Positions 48,849 to 61,833 of a stretch of 64,000 nt of DNA are shown here, in pieces (positions within the stretch are counted from its first letter, which is position 1; every line of letters begins with the position of its first letter). The DNA is from Loxodes magnus (Eukaryota; Ciliophora; Karyorelictea; Loxodida; Loxodidae). Location of the stretch: the NCBI GenBank assembly GCA_946699065.1, contig CAMPDV010000114.1, positions 372,001 through 436,000 of the forward strand, read 5' to 3'. The notes below the pieces were generated by a model. The model saw only the letters and a program-made list of their open reading frames with translations. It was not told the DNA's origin and ran no database searches. Both the position numbers and the translations under genes were made by a program.

Positions 48849-50130
48849 CATTTGTCTTATTATATTCTTTCCTCACTTTCTAAAAATACCTTATTCATAC
48901 TATACCTATAATTCTTTTTCTCATCATCTATAACTAGCTAACTTCATAAATAAAGGCATAATACTTAAATATTTCCTACCAATGTATCTAAATAATTTCC
49001 CTAAGAAGTTTAACTAAGTTGTAAATTAAAGTTATAACATCTAGTTAAAGATACAGGAAGTAACTATAATTATTAGTTCTACTAATGTTAAAACATTTAA
49101 ATCATATAATGCTAGGCTTTAAATACCTTTATAATCAGAATTATTCATTTTTCAAAGTACTTCAAGGTTTTGCTAAAGTATTTATATATCCTTTATAAGA
49201 ATAGAAGAAAAGCTATATCCAAGAGCCTTTAATTACTTTAATTTTAAAATAGTATTTTTATATATAATAAGGACTGAAAACATCTAAATATATCAACTCT
49301 ATGATCATAAAACTCATACTTTTCAAGAGTATTTTAATCATCTAATTTTAAGAGGCAAAAAGAAATTCTTCTAGGAATATATCTAAGTTGTACATTAATG
49401 CTACTGAAAAAAGAGTAAAAATAAAATATAATATAGCTAAAGTGTGTTTCCTTAAACATAGAACTCTAATTAAATAAATATCTTAATAAGGAGGTTATTT
49501 CTATTAATAAACAGAGAATATATTCTTATATTTATAATGTTAGATCATTTAATGGGCATTTATAATTAATCAAGCACATTTTATTGATGTGACCAAGGTT
49601 TTGCTTAATTCGAACACATCTTTAATAGTCTTTACTGTAGACATTTATTTAGGAATTTACTAATAGTTAGTTACTTTTGGGAAAATATTAGAAGATGCTA
49701 TTTTTAAATTATTAGACTTATATTAATTACCATTTTCCAATATTTTCTTCCTAAAGTGGGTAAATTGGTCAAAATGCTCCATAAGGAATTGTTGAAGAGA
49801 AGATTATAAGTCTTAAAGTTGAAAATTAAAATTAAATAACTCCTCAAATGGAAAAGAAGAATGCTAAAATTAATTTTTTCAAGATCCTTTTTAAGATAAG
49901 TTTGAGAAAGGAACATGATAGAGCGTTTGAAGAAAATAGAAATTTTATCTAAACATAATTTGGTATTACTCTTAATGTATTTAAGCTATTATGTTGCAAC
50001 ATTCGAAATTAAACTTTTTTTATTTATAAAGATATATAATTTATCTACCTTAAATTAATAATAGACTTCAAAATTTGAATATTTACTAAATAAAACTTTA
50101 AATAATCTTTAGTTTTATTTTGTTTAAAGC
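48849..50130. other. Spacer with possible 5' exons
   Basis: About 1.28 kb. The plus strand near 49690-49960 has a better-than-spacer stretch (NAPQGIVEEKIISLKVENQ, then FKISLRKEHDRAFEENRNF), which could be an upstream exon of the gene at 50.1-51.1 kb, but I could not join the frames with a clear intron. A standard-code minus frame at 49704-49916 is its shadow. The remainder is AT-rich spacer. Confidence 0.3.
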
Positions 50131-51030
50131 AAAGAAAATTGGGAAATTAGAAATAATAATGCATAAAAGCTTGACAAAAGGAGATATGTCAGACCAGAAG
50201 TGAAAAAGCAAAAATCTTTGTTATCGAATAAGGGCAAAAAATTATTAGGTAACTAGGATAGTACTTCAATAATTGGATAGGAAAATGAATCCGTATATGA
50301 AAGATGTGACAAAATTAATAAAATTATCAGCAAGCAGGATGAGATTATTTTCCTTCTTATTGAGAATAAGTTAATTGATGACCTATAATTAGTAACTGTC
50401 ATTAGAAACGACATTCCTACAAAAGTAGCTTGCTTAAAAGAAATTATTTTACAAAGACTAGAGAGAATTAAAGAAACTGAAAAGAATTAACATAACTTTT
50501 TATAAATAGCAAAAGAGTCTAAAAGGGGTTGAAGATAGAAGAATTCTTAGCCAAACAAAGAAGGAGTGTAATCATTCACATAAAAAATTATAGAAAAATC
50601 CAATCTTGATAAAAATAAACAGCTGGAACAGATCTAAAATCCATGGAAAGCAAACATTTCCTAAGCTTTCAGTTAATAATATTAATAATCATTTATCAAG
50701 AATAAAAATTAATTCTCTTCAATAAGGATTGATGATTTTTAAGTCTTAGATAAATTTTAAAAGAAAAAATTAAAAAAGAATGTTATTGAACTCCGATGAA
50801 GTAAAGGCAAAATATATATTATTATTTTAAGATTAAAAATACTCGCAAAGCCTTTCACTAATTCACGTCCTCAATTTAAAGAAAAAAGTGGAATAAATAA
50901 TCTAAGATAAATTACTTAAAGAGATTTATAAAATTTTCCACAATTAGATAATTAAATTTTGAATGAACGTTAAAAATAACTTTATAAGTCAGAATAGGTA
51001 AAGAGACTTAAGAAAGGCATTTTTAATTGA
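50131..51030 (+). CDS. Unknown helical protein, 5' end unresolved
   Basis: A plus frame reads coherently from about 50131 to TGA codons at 51028, 51046 and 51055, any of which may be the stop. Early text is KLDKRRYVRPEVKKQKSLLS, then INKIISKQDEIIFLLIENK and DLQLVTVIRNDIPTKVACLK. A charged helix follows (EIILQRLERIKETEKNQH), then SFTQKIIEKSNLDKNKQLEQ, and a basic end (DDFQVLDKFQKKKLKKN, QVKRLKKGIF). Two internal TGA and two TGG codons fit Trp. There is no ATG in frame at the 5' side, so a short upstream exon is probable. No family is recognised. Confidence 0.48.
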
Positions 51031-53418
51031 AATCCTTAATAAACATGAGAAAAATGAATCAATAATCAGATGTAAGGTGAGATCTGAATGTTTTTTAAAG
51101 TATCTATTTAGTTAAAATAGTTAGTTCATAATTCACACTAATAAAATTAGAAAAAGCATCGAAGTAATTTAAGAAGAAATATAGAGAAAATAAATTTTTA
51201 TAAGTATTGACAAATTTATAGGAATAAAAACAATAATAATGATAAAGAGGATACATCAAAGAGTTGTCTAATGTCTGAAATTAATTATCAATAAATTTTA
51301 TTCTTTTATTGAATCTCTAATATTTATGTGGCAGGAGATGAAGTGATAAAAAAAGTTTATAATCTCCTTATAAAATAAATGAATTTTACAAGCAGACATT
51401 AATATATTAACTAACCTTAAGAACATAAGTATTTTATATTAATTAGAAGTTTAAAATTAATTCTTTTGTAAGCCCCTTAAATGAAATGTAATTCTTCATA
51501 TATTATTTATTTTATTTCCTTTCTTAATATTACCATAGTTCCTAAATACAATTTAGACAATTAATGTTTAAGTATTAAATGTTATTCATACCTTGCATAA
51601 GACATAGCTAATTATGGTAATAAATCATTTATGCTATTATTAAAAAAAAAGTTTATGACTAATCAATCTTAGTTTAGTTGCTTAGTATTAAAAAATTTTT
51701 GCATAACTCTAAACTATATAAGACTTTTTGCTTTTTCATTGAAATCTCATAAGTTTAATTACAAACTCTATATCTATTTTTTAAAATTGAACTGATAAAT
51801 TAAAAATTATATCATATAAAGCAGGCTTGTTGTTTGAAGCAAGGGAAAATTGCTGCTGATAGATAAATAATTATACTTATACTAAAGCACCTATTTAATA
51901 ATATTCTTTTGCAATATCTTAATTTAACTTAGAAAAAGACAGATATGTCCTTATAAAGTGCCTTCAATTCTCACTGTTGTAAATTTAGTAAAAATTTAAA
52001 TTCTAAATAATAACTAAGAAAAGACTTTGAAGCATATAGCTTAAATTTAATAGTAAAAGAAAGGATATTTATAAGATATAAATTAGTTTGCCAATTATAC
52101 CATCTAATAGCTCAATATCATTTAACTTTAATCTTAAGAAAGTAAAGCAATATTTTATACTGAGATCTCTTCAATTTATAGTCAGATAAAATATATTATT
52201 ATTAAAATTTATATTTAAAGAAAGCTTTATAAACAATGTGGAATATATTGAAAAGTAAAACGAGAAACTAGATTTTGTTGATTTGATGCTATAAAAGTAT
52301 TAAGTTGTATGAAAGAAAATAAGCAAAACTCATAATTTAGTATTAATATAGTGAATATTCAGACAAAAAACTAAGAATTAAGAATTAAAGAGTGAGAATA
52401 GACAAAAAATAATTAAGTTTACTTTTAAGAGGAATTTGGCTTAATAACTCAGAACCTTTCTATGATAATCTAAATTGAAAAACGTTATTAATTAGTAGAC
52501 TATCAATAATTAAGGTTTTGAATAAGATAAAATTATAAAAATAATAAAGTTAAAACTTGTTAAGGATTAAATAGAAAATATTTCCAGATTAAATGTTTCT
52601 AGCTTAAAATATATATTCTGATGTTTAATTAATTAAGGATAACTTACTTAACTCAAATGGATAAAGTGTTATGTTAATTTTCAGTTAGCATTTATTTTAA
52701 AAAATTTACTTAGTTAAATAAATAAATATCTTTTTATTTGTCTCCTTCAATTCTTTTATTTTCTAATTTTTCTCCTTAAATAAAAAAATGAAACCAAATA
52801 TTTGAAGATATTGGCATTTCTTTCTGCTCTATTTTTATTATCATAGAGATATTATGGTTGACAGCTAGATTTATCTTTATAGGTTGTTTGTATCCGTAAT
52901 AGCAAATGTAATCAAATAACAAAATTAAATTTACAAGTACCAGGTTTTATGACGAAAGTATATCAAATTTGATATCTCTATTTAATAATGCCTATTTTAC
53001 TATTTTTAGAAAAACTAATTCATTTCGTTTGTCACCTAACATAAATATTCCATTCAATTTGCATTGGGCTACCAGAAAAAAAGCATGATAAAATTCGTTA
53101 TTAAGAAAAAATGAATAGTTAAAATCGAAGAATATTCGTTAGGTTTAAAATATGCAAATGATTTGATAAATAATGACATTATGATATAATTTAAAGATAG
53201 TTGATTAATATCAAAATTAAAATTAAAATAGATTAGTTGGTTAATGTTAAAAGACCATCATAAGCAAAGCCATTTTTCTTTATTTTATACTTTAAAAATA
53301 ATTCTAAGATTAAAGATTTAATTAGAAGACATAAGAGAAATTAAATTTATTATTATATAACTTAATATTGTATTCAATTAAATTGGCAAAAATTTAAAGT
53401 TTATAAAATAAAAGTTAA
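51031..53418. other. Long AT-rich spacer
   Basis: About 2.4 kb without a supported gene. Near 52810-52960 the plus strand reads like a signal peptide and short mature part (KILAFLSALFLLSQRYYG, then LQVVCIRNSKCNQITKLNLQ), but the nearby ATG is in another frame. Otherwise spacer; it contains the 3' flank of the large beta-helix gene. Confidence 0.35.
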
Positions 53419-56400
53419 TCATTTTTTATTTTCAAAAATATTGGTGAAGTCAACTTTTACCGGATTTGAAGAAAAATAATCTTTATTCTTCCAATCACTC
53501 TTTAGTTTCTCTTATGTTATTTCTTCTTTCTAAAAGCTTTAGCAAATATCCTAATTTTCCTCTTCTTCATATTCTTAAATTGTTATCAGATTTTTCTTAC
53601 TCTTCAAACTAGAATTTTAAAGGCTTTAAGATTAAATATGCCTGCTTTATCAAAACTAATTGGGATCATCTTCTTCAGTTGAAGCTTTTCTGTATTTAAA
53701 GCGTTTTTATGCTTATTCTTAATTGGTATTCCTTCTACTTTCATTTACTCTTCTTCATTTAATTAAGTTTAAGACTATTACTAGAAAAAGCTATTTTCTT
53801 ATTTATTTTTATCATTTACTTCTACTTCTTAAGTTATATTTTAGTACGTAGATTTAAGATTAATTTCATATTAGCTTTCGTACAAATTTAATATAGCTTG
53901 AAAATTCTAGTATTCTTAAAAGAAAGTTTTTATACGTTAATTTCAGTAGTCCTTTCATGACTAACGAAAACTTCAGCAGTTAAAGATATAAAGATCTTTC
54001 ATGCTCATATTATATAGCAGAGATATTTCTAATTACTAAAGCAAAGGTATTGTTTATTGATTTTCAAAGCGTTGATAAAGTTTTTTGTTGTGCTTATTTT
54101 CTAAGGATAATTAGATAAATTTTTCTTCTTCAAAGTTTGAATCACTTACGATGCTTTTATTAAAAATTTAATTCTTTTTGGTTTAAATTTTTTGAACTAG
54201 ACTCTTCTTTTTCTATAATTAAGTTTCTTAATCCTTTTCCATTTAAATAATAGTCTCAAGTAATTAAATCTTCTTATTAGAAAGGCATAAATTAAGCAGT
54301 TTCTAAACAGTTTTGTTTTATACTGAGTATCCTATCTCAAGTATAATTTGTCTAAATCAAAATATAAAGAATTAACCATTTGCTATCACAAGTAATATGT
54401 AAAGGCTTAAATCTATAAAGAGTCATCTATCTCCAGAATTAAAATAGATTCCAATGTATAGGATGAAAGAGGAAATAAGTAAATAATTTGCTTCTAGTAA
54501 GTTCAAATCTTTCTTTATATAAGGCATAAATTTAATTTAGCAAGACACACATATTATCATTATCAAAATAAGACACCAACATTAAAAAATTAGCGAATTG
54601 TTCTAAAAAAATACTAGAACACATGAAATCACTTGCTTCTGCTACATCTTAAAGAGCTCTCAATAAAAGAATTTATCTTAATATCCATTTGTTAAAAAGC
54701 CTAGCTTGGATTTAACTTTATAGCTTTAAATAATTCTTCTATTCTTATAGAGATACAAAAATACTAAGAAAGGAATAAAAGCTCCATAAATTATGAAAGC
54801 TGGTAAAGATAAAACTAAAATGAACTGCTTATGAGATCCTTATCAGCATTTTATATCAGTATAAGAATTCAATACGTAGGTATTTTCTGATATATAGTGG
54901 CAACTTAAGGAGTTAAAAATAGTTTGAATCAAGTTAGTATAAGATTGAAAGAATGAGATGGTCATTATACTAGCTGCAACTGATTAGTTAAAAGATTTTT
55001 GTCTTATTTAAGATCATAAAAATAATACCAAAAAGGTAACTATTCAAATAACAAAAGGAAGAGCCATACTTCTGGATACTTTATTGTAATATAATTATTC
55101 TCCTTCTTCATTTAAAACGCAATCAAATTTCAAAGAATTGGAAGTTGCTGCCATATATCCTTAGTTTAACTTGAAAAATTCTGAAATGTTTTTCGTCCAA
55201 TCGAATTTAAAATTTTTAAAAAGCATGGAGTATTAAATATGGTTAGTTAGTATTTTGAAATAAGCACCTAAATAAGAGCTTTTTGATTATTTTAAAGTTT
55301 TTTTGACTAGGAACAATATATAGGCAATAAAAGCAATTGAGGTAAAAAAGGCTACTAAAAGTGAAAATTTTTTACTTTAGCATTTTACACATTTATTGAA
55401 ATCATCTTTTGATCAATTTTATTCGCAAACATCACATAAAACTCCTTTATATCCTTTTTTACATTTTCCATTCCAATTTATTTCATTTAACAAATCTTCT
55501 CTCTCTTTTTCGTTAGAATTCGCAAAATATATTTCAAGTCAGGTCTTATTTGCATAGGTACCTAAACATGCTTCTGAGGTGGGACACTCGTGAATAATAT
55601 CTGAGCTTAAAGATTCCCTTCAGTAACCTTAATCTGGAGCTATTAAATTACCACCATAACATCTCGCTCCTTACATGCAATCGTTGCAAAATTTATCATT
55701 TTTGTCCAACGAATATTATCCATAAAAACAGTTTTGACATAAATTACTGTCTATGAGGATTTATCCTTCTAAACATGGTTAAATAGTGAGTTCTATTTAC
55801 ATAGTATTAGTCATATTTTGGTCATAAAATAGATTGTCTTGGTCTATTGCATTTGACTCTAACTATACATGAACTAAGTCTCCAGGTATGGCTTTGATGA
55901 TGATATCTTAAATATCAAAAGTTCCTTGATCAGCTTAGAATCTTGTTTTTCCTGCTAGTTGAGCATCATCTGAGAAAACTTGAATAATAGAAGTAGAATC
56001 ACTTTTTACAACCTATCCATATATATCAACTATTTAAATTTGGAACTAGGAAACTGGAAAACCTGGAACATTAGTAAGGCATTTTCTTCTAGTAATATTT
56101 TCGTAGCAGTGAGATAGAACATCGGTAATTGAGCTGTTACTATATTTATAACCAAACGAAGCTAAATTACTTCCATAATAAGCTTCATTATTCTAAAACA
56201 AAGAACAAATTTCTTTACTTCAAACATCAGGAATTAGAGTAATCAATGATCCCTAAAATGAAATAGCTCCTCCTTCACTTATTTCAGTCATTATTTAGTT
56301 GTTTATAAAATAGTTATTTTCAACTAAATATTCGCAAATCAAATCTTTATCACACATAAGTCTTAAAGCTCCCCCTTTTGAAACATACTATTAATTACCT

Positions 56401-59173
56401 TCTATTTTATTATTTTCAAATCTGTTTTCTTCAAATCTTATCTTAGCATTTTAGCAGTAACCAACTCCTCCATTTTCTTAAGCAACACAATTTTCGAATA
56501 TGTTTCCTATAAAAACATTCTCTTTCTCAGTCTTTTTGTTTATTATACCAAAGCATCCACCTGATAAAGCTTACATCTCTGAACATACACAGTTCATCAT
56601 CCTCATCTAAGAGTTAAGGGAATATATTGCAGATCCATAAAAATCTAGACTAACTCCTTTTGTAAAGTTTGAGAAACTTATATTTAAAGAGCTTGCATCT
56701 TGAGAAATAGCAGTATTTAAGTATTCACTAAAAGAGCAATTTTCAGTCACCATTTCAGAACTTTTGAGGTAAACTATAGATCCTTAAAATTAATTGGAGA
56801 TAATCCTATTAAAATTAGAATTATGGATTTTTACTTAAGAAGAGAGTGCTTAAATTACACTTCCTTATTAGCTTACCAAATTTACAAACTATACTTCATT
56901 TAAAGCCAATTCAGACTAAATTAAATGAATAGAGCCTCCTTACTCTCATTCTCCATTTTCAAAGATAGAGTTATTTATCTCAATTTTACCTTGGAAATCA
57001 CTTAGAATAAATAATCCTTCTTTCATACTTTAGTTTTAAAATACTGAGAATTAAATTTTAACTTCTGAGTCTCTTATTAGAAAACCTGAAGTAAGTGCTT
57101 TAGCTTTATTGTTGGTACTAATTACTCCATTCAGAATTAATTTACTTTTATAAACTGAAAATGTTGAAATATAAGCTTCATTATCAAATATCTCTACATT
57201 CTATAATTCACTTGTCTCCTATAGGAATGAAGTCTATAAATAGATGGCACCGGTTGATATTGCAGTATTATTGAAAATCTTGCAGTTTTCTATTATAAAC
57301 TAAGAGTCCTAAACGTATATAAATGATCCTTCACTTGCAGTGTTTTCACTGAAATTACTATATTTTGCTATTAATATGCTAGAAGTATCCGAAAAGCTCA
57401 CTCCTCCCTTACTAGATGCTTCACCTTATTTGCATACTACTTAAAAGGTATTTAGTACAGAAAATTTTAAATGGAAAATACCTCCTTCTGTAGCGTTACT
57501 GTTTATAAAGGTTGAATTTACTATGTTTATTTCAGATAACTCTGCCTTAAGAATTCCACCATAAATGGCTGAACTATCTCTAACTTCTATAGACTAAATT
57601 TCAACGATGGTTTTTAGAAAGATGAGAGTGCCTCCATTAGCAGCAGCTCGATTATTAATAAAAGTGCAATTCTAGATTATCATTATATCTTCATCTGAAC
57701 TCTTAATTTAATCATATAAACGTATAGCTCCTCCATCTGTAGAGTTATTATCACTAAAGAAGCAATTCTTCATCAAATAAACAATTGACTATTCTTGTAT
57801 ATTTACAGCTCCCCCATTTATAGCATTATTTTCTATGAATATGGAATCTTCTATTGAATTTACGTAAGATTAAGATGTTATATAAATTGCTCCTCCCTTC
57901 CATTATCCATCGTTTTGGATAAATGTCAAGTTGTATAAATTATTTACAATGGAGTACTCAAATCAAATAACTGCTCCACTAATAAAGTTTTTATTAGAAA
58001 TGAAAATAGAGTTTGAAATTTATATAGCAGTTGCTTGGTAATAAGAGATTGAATTAATGTAATCAGCTTCATTTTCTTCGAAGATGCAGTTATCAATTAA
58101 AAATACTATATCTATAACAAAGTCGAATGTTCCAGCCACACTACCTTTATTTTTTATAAATGTACAAAATTGAATTGTAAAATTAGAATCTCCTAAAGAT
58201 TCTAAAACTCCCCCCATCATATAGCTGAATTGTTAAAAAAGGTAGAATCTCTAAAATATAAATCTGAGCTAATTACGATGAATGCTCCTCCTTTATCATC
58301 TGCATGATTGGATATATATTTAGAATTTTAAATGATCAAAGTTGATCTCTCACTCTGGATGCAGCTTGCTTAAAATGCGGAGTTATAAAGAAACTATGAT
58401 TAGGTCATGAATAAAATGCTTTCTATGATATAAAAAACTGTTCCTGTATTTCCAACAAAGAAGGAGTTTATAATATCAATAGTAGCATCTTACACAATTA
58501 TCGCACTTTATGAGGTAACAATATTCATTAAGGTAAAGTTAGTAAAACTAGCTTCTCCATAGTTAACTGATAAGAAATTTTAAGACCCTAAAATAAAATT
58601 TTGTATTGTTACTTCATAAAAGTCTAGCAAAGCTCTTTCAGCTTTAATGAATACGTTAGAGGTACATTCGTTTTAATAACAGTCTTGATACAGGCTTTAT
58701 CCACTAATGGTTAGGTGTTTTAACATAAGAGAGTCTCGACTTAAACTTAGCAGTAAATTTGGATTATTTACAAATAAGATTGCTTAGTTTTCAGAGTCTC
58801 AGCACATTGCTCTATACTACTGATTATTTAAGCAATCAAATGATTATATTTTTATTTTCATAGGATTTTTATTCTAATTATTCGCTCTTAAAATCTCACA
58901 GACATCACAATCATTGCAAACGTCTTCTGCCAGGCATTCTAAGGTGTGATTATGTGGAGATACTCAAATATAAGTTTCTGATCCATCAGGTAAATTGAAC
59001 AGAGTTTAAGATAGTGAAGTAAAAGGGTTATTTATTTATCCATCTGGATGAATCAATCCTAGATAGCTAGAAACTTCAGGTGTGGTAACATAGAAATTAA
59101 TGGCTTCGCTTGAAAATTTTTGGATAAATGATAGAAGTAAACATAACTAAAAGACTAACTTAGTTTGCCTCAT
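53419..59173 (-). CDS. Giant surface beta-helix protein with C-terminal membrane domain
   Basis: ATG at 59173 starts a signal peptide (MRQTKLVFQLCLLLSFIQKF). Residues about 30-1090 are imperfect right-handed beta-helix repeats: polymorphic-membrane-protein-like rungs with GGA/GGxI turns and NxxF/NNxA ladders (KGGAFIVISSDLYFRDSTFF, NGGAVNIQEQSIVYLMKN, GGAIRLYD). A Cys-rich stalk follows (CLEGQILIDSNLCQNCFYGQ, CYGGNLIAPDQGYWRESLSS, CPTSEACLG, GYKGVLCDVCE), then several membrane segments with the family motif LGFLTNGY...FFYWELFK, and an acidic cytoplasmic tail (EYEEEENQDICQSFQKEE). The Trps of GYWR (55620-55622) and FYWE (54660-54662) are TGA. The stop is TGA at 53419-53421. A small intron of about 17 nt near 53730 is inferred from a frame change. 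Another shift near 58210-58245 is not explained by a GT...AG intron. Large ciliate surface or receptor-like proteins of this build are common; the ligand is unknown. Confidence 0.82.
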
Positions 59174-61230
59174 TTTATAGTTAAAAATGTAAATAAGGTT
59201 TTAAACATAACTTTTCTTTGAATATAACTACTAACGAATGAAATAATCAGTTCAATAGTATATTTTTTTATTTAATTCTTATTTATCTACTTGAAAAAGA
59301 GGTTATATCAAAAAATATCAGTCAATTTATTTTTTAAACGTTTAATACTTTAAAAATATAGGAACCTGGAGCTAAAAGCCTAGTTTAAATTTATACATAG
59401 TAAGTATATAAAAAGTTTTAATCGATTAATTAAATTTAAAAATAGATATAATTTGAATTATTTGAGAGTGAAGACTCTATCCAAATTTCTCTTTCAATTT
59501 GAAGAAGATTTGGTTAAATGAATTATAGATCGCTATACATATTTCTGTAAACTAACTATATAAATAATATAATTGTAATACTCATGTACTAATTTAATGG
59601 ATTAAGTTAACCTTAAGTTTAGGAGAATAAACTAAAATATTATTCTCTTTGAAAATACTTTTTAATTTATGCTCTTATCTCTAATAGTTTTCTTCGCTAA
59701 ATTGAATCTTGATAAATATTTGAGAATTCATTTATTAGTTTTAGTGACTATAAAATAAAAATTTAAGCTGTGAGATAACTAAATTTAAAAAGTTTGCTTC
59801 TTCTCTTAAATGAAATTAGAGATTAAAGGTATAAATTTACTTAAACCAATTTATATCCAAATTTAGTTCTTCCTAATTAAATGTCTTTTCAACAAATCTA
59901 CATTCAATTTCTGAAATAGTAGCATACTACTGTATATCTTTTACTAGCAGCATAGTTTTATCATTTAAGCTAAAATTAAATATTCAAAAGTAGTTAATCT
60001 GCTTTTAGTCCTCCTTTTCGTTATATTTGCTTATATAAAGAAAATCATAAATCGAGCATAATTAGCTATTTTTGTAATAAAGGCGAGATCTGCTTTAAAA
60101 ATAAAAATATTGTTTCTTCCATCATCTAAATACTATTTCAGGAATGAGATTTCCAAAGGAAATAAAATTTGAATATAAAACTAAATATTTAGTTGCTAAT
60201 AGTTTAAAATACCTCAATTAACTAAATTCTAGAGGGTTAGAGTAAAGCAAATACTATTAAAATGAAATTAAAAAGGCAAATATAATAATAAGGCATTTGT
60301 TTTTGTAGCTAGACCTATTTAGCTATAATTCAATAACATTAGTGATAATTGTATAACTTTTCTCCTATTAAATCAATACTTAATTTAACTTTTAATTGAT
60401 TGACAGAGGCAAAATTTATCAAATTTAATTCCTTTATTTTAGTTTTAAATTTCTAAATAAGCAGCAAAAGCTATTTGGGTATATAGAAATAATGAGCTTT
60501 TTAGCTATTATAATGCATTTAATGAAATTACATATAAATATAGTTCAGATAAGTTGCTTTAAGCTTATATATAGCAAGGGAAGATATTTATGATGCTTCT
60601 ATCAACTAGTTTTATCTATTTCTGTAATTTTACTTAATATCAGCTCTTTTAATGTTTATCATACTCAATGCTAAAATAAATAAACCACCAAATAAAAAGA
60701 ATTAATTTTCCTAGTAATATAGTAGGATACAAGTACTAAATGGTAATATGAAAAGCAATCAGTTTAAGTATATTAACTAGTAATAGTTTGCTTTTCTTAA
60801 AAGCATCATAGCGATACATAATTATATTTGTAAGCTCTTTACTAGAACTTATTTATAATTGATTTAGTACATACATGTAACTATAGCTATAGATTAAGAG
60901 GGCAATATAACTGATAAGTAGTTGAGGGAGAATTTAATTACTACCTCTGAATAGACTTAAAATAGGAGACTTCCAATTAATATTAACTTCTAATTATCAT
61001 AGTTAAACAATATCTAGTTTTAGAATAAAACCAAACAAGTATCTACTTTAAGAAATATCTTAAATTAGTGTTTCAACATTTAATCTTTTGCATTAATAGG
61101 AATTTAAATTAAAAAACATGAATTCTACCTCTTATAAAGGAAAAATTAAATTAACTTAAATATTAATTATCAAAAGGAGATAGCAGCTTTTCTTGGAGAA
61201 TTAGATACTAAAATATAAGCAAAGGAATAA
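59174..61230. other. Divergent spacer
   Basis: About 2 kb. The left end should carry the promoter of the beta-helix gene. The last ~90 bp before 61231 stay in frame with the next gene (IAAFLGELDTKIQAKEQ) without an ATG, so an upstream exon is likely. No repeat or RNA gene seen. Confidence 0.38.
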
Positions 61231-61833
61231 ATGAAAAATTGGAATTTTGCTATAAAAAACAGTGAAGATTCAATAAGAAAACAGCTTATTAAAAAAAGAA
61301 AGGAGCAGCAAATAGGAAACTTAAAAGGTAAATTTGCATCTAAAATAAATAGGAGAGAGATTCAGCCAATTATCCTTATATATGCAATTAATAGTCCAAT
61401 AAAACTAAAGCAACGGAGATCCTATGGATATTGAGAAAGAATGAAAGCTATTTTACGTCAAAAGTGGAGAAGCATACTAAGATATTAATATTGCAAGAGC
61501 AAAAGATGCTTGGTAAGATAATGCTTACAATTTTATAAAACTTTAGGAAAAGAGGAAAAAACTTTGACTCAATGTGAGTCGCATATATAGGAAGCAAAAA
61601 GGTAAATTAATAGAATAAAGTTGTATCAAGGAATGGAACATCATGAGCCAATAATAGAAGCAAATATAATAATAAAGAAAATGCTAAAAAGAGCTACATG
61701 ACGCATAAACCTATAAGAGTAAGATGAAGACTGAGCTGAAGAGAAAGAATAGGAAAAAAACTATCAACAATTTCGGAAGTAGTAAAGAAGCCTTCATAAT
61801 CAATAAAACAATTAGACATAACATAAACCATGA
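61231..61833 (+). CDS. Coiled-coil protein, unknown
   Basis: From ATG 61231 (MKNWNFAIKNSEDSIRKQLI) a first exon ends in a 25-nt intron (61328-61352). The second exon then reads well: GERFSQLSLYMQLIVQQNQS, PMDIEKEWKLFYVKSGEAYQ, DINIARAKDAWQDNAYNFIK, LQEKRKKLWLNVSRIYRKQK. A possible second intron of 23 nt (61719-61741) would lead to a double stop TGATGA at 61831-61836; without it no TGA comes soon. Two internal TGA codons (KEWKLF, KLWLNV) and TGG both fit Trp. Helical, charged, probably structural. The start may lie in an upstream exon, because the frame is open and protein-like before the ATG. Confidence 0.52.

Noticed and set aside
6223-59173. Tetrahymena-type code (UAA/UAG=Gln, UGA only stop) with many broken genes
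   Set aside because: UGA falls on conserved Trp positions in several independent families and the downstream sequence stays conserved; random nonsense mutations would not choose Trp sites.
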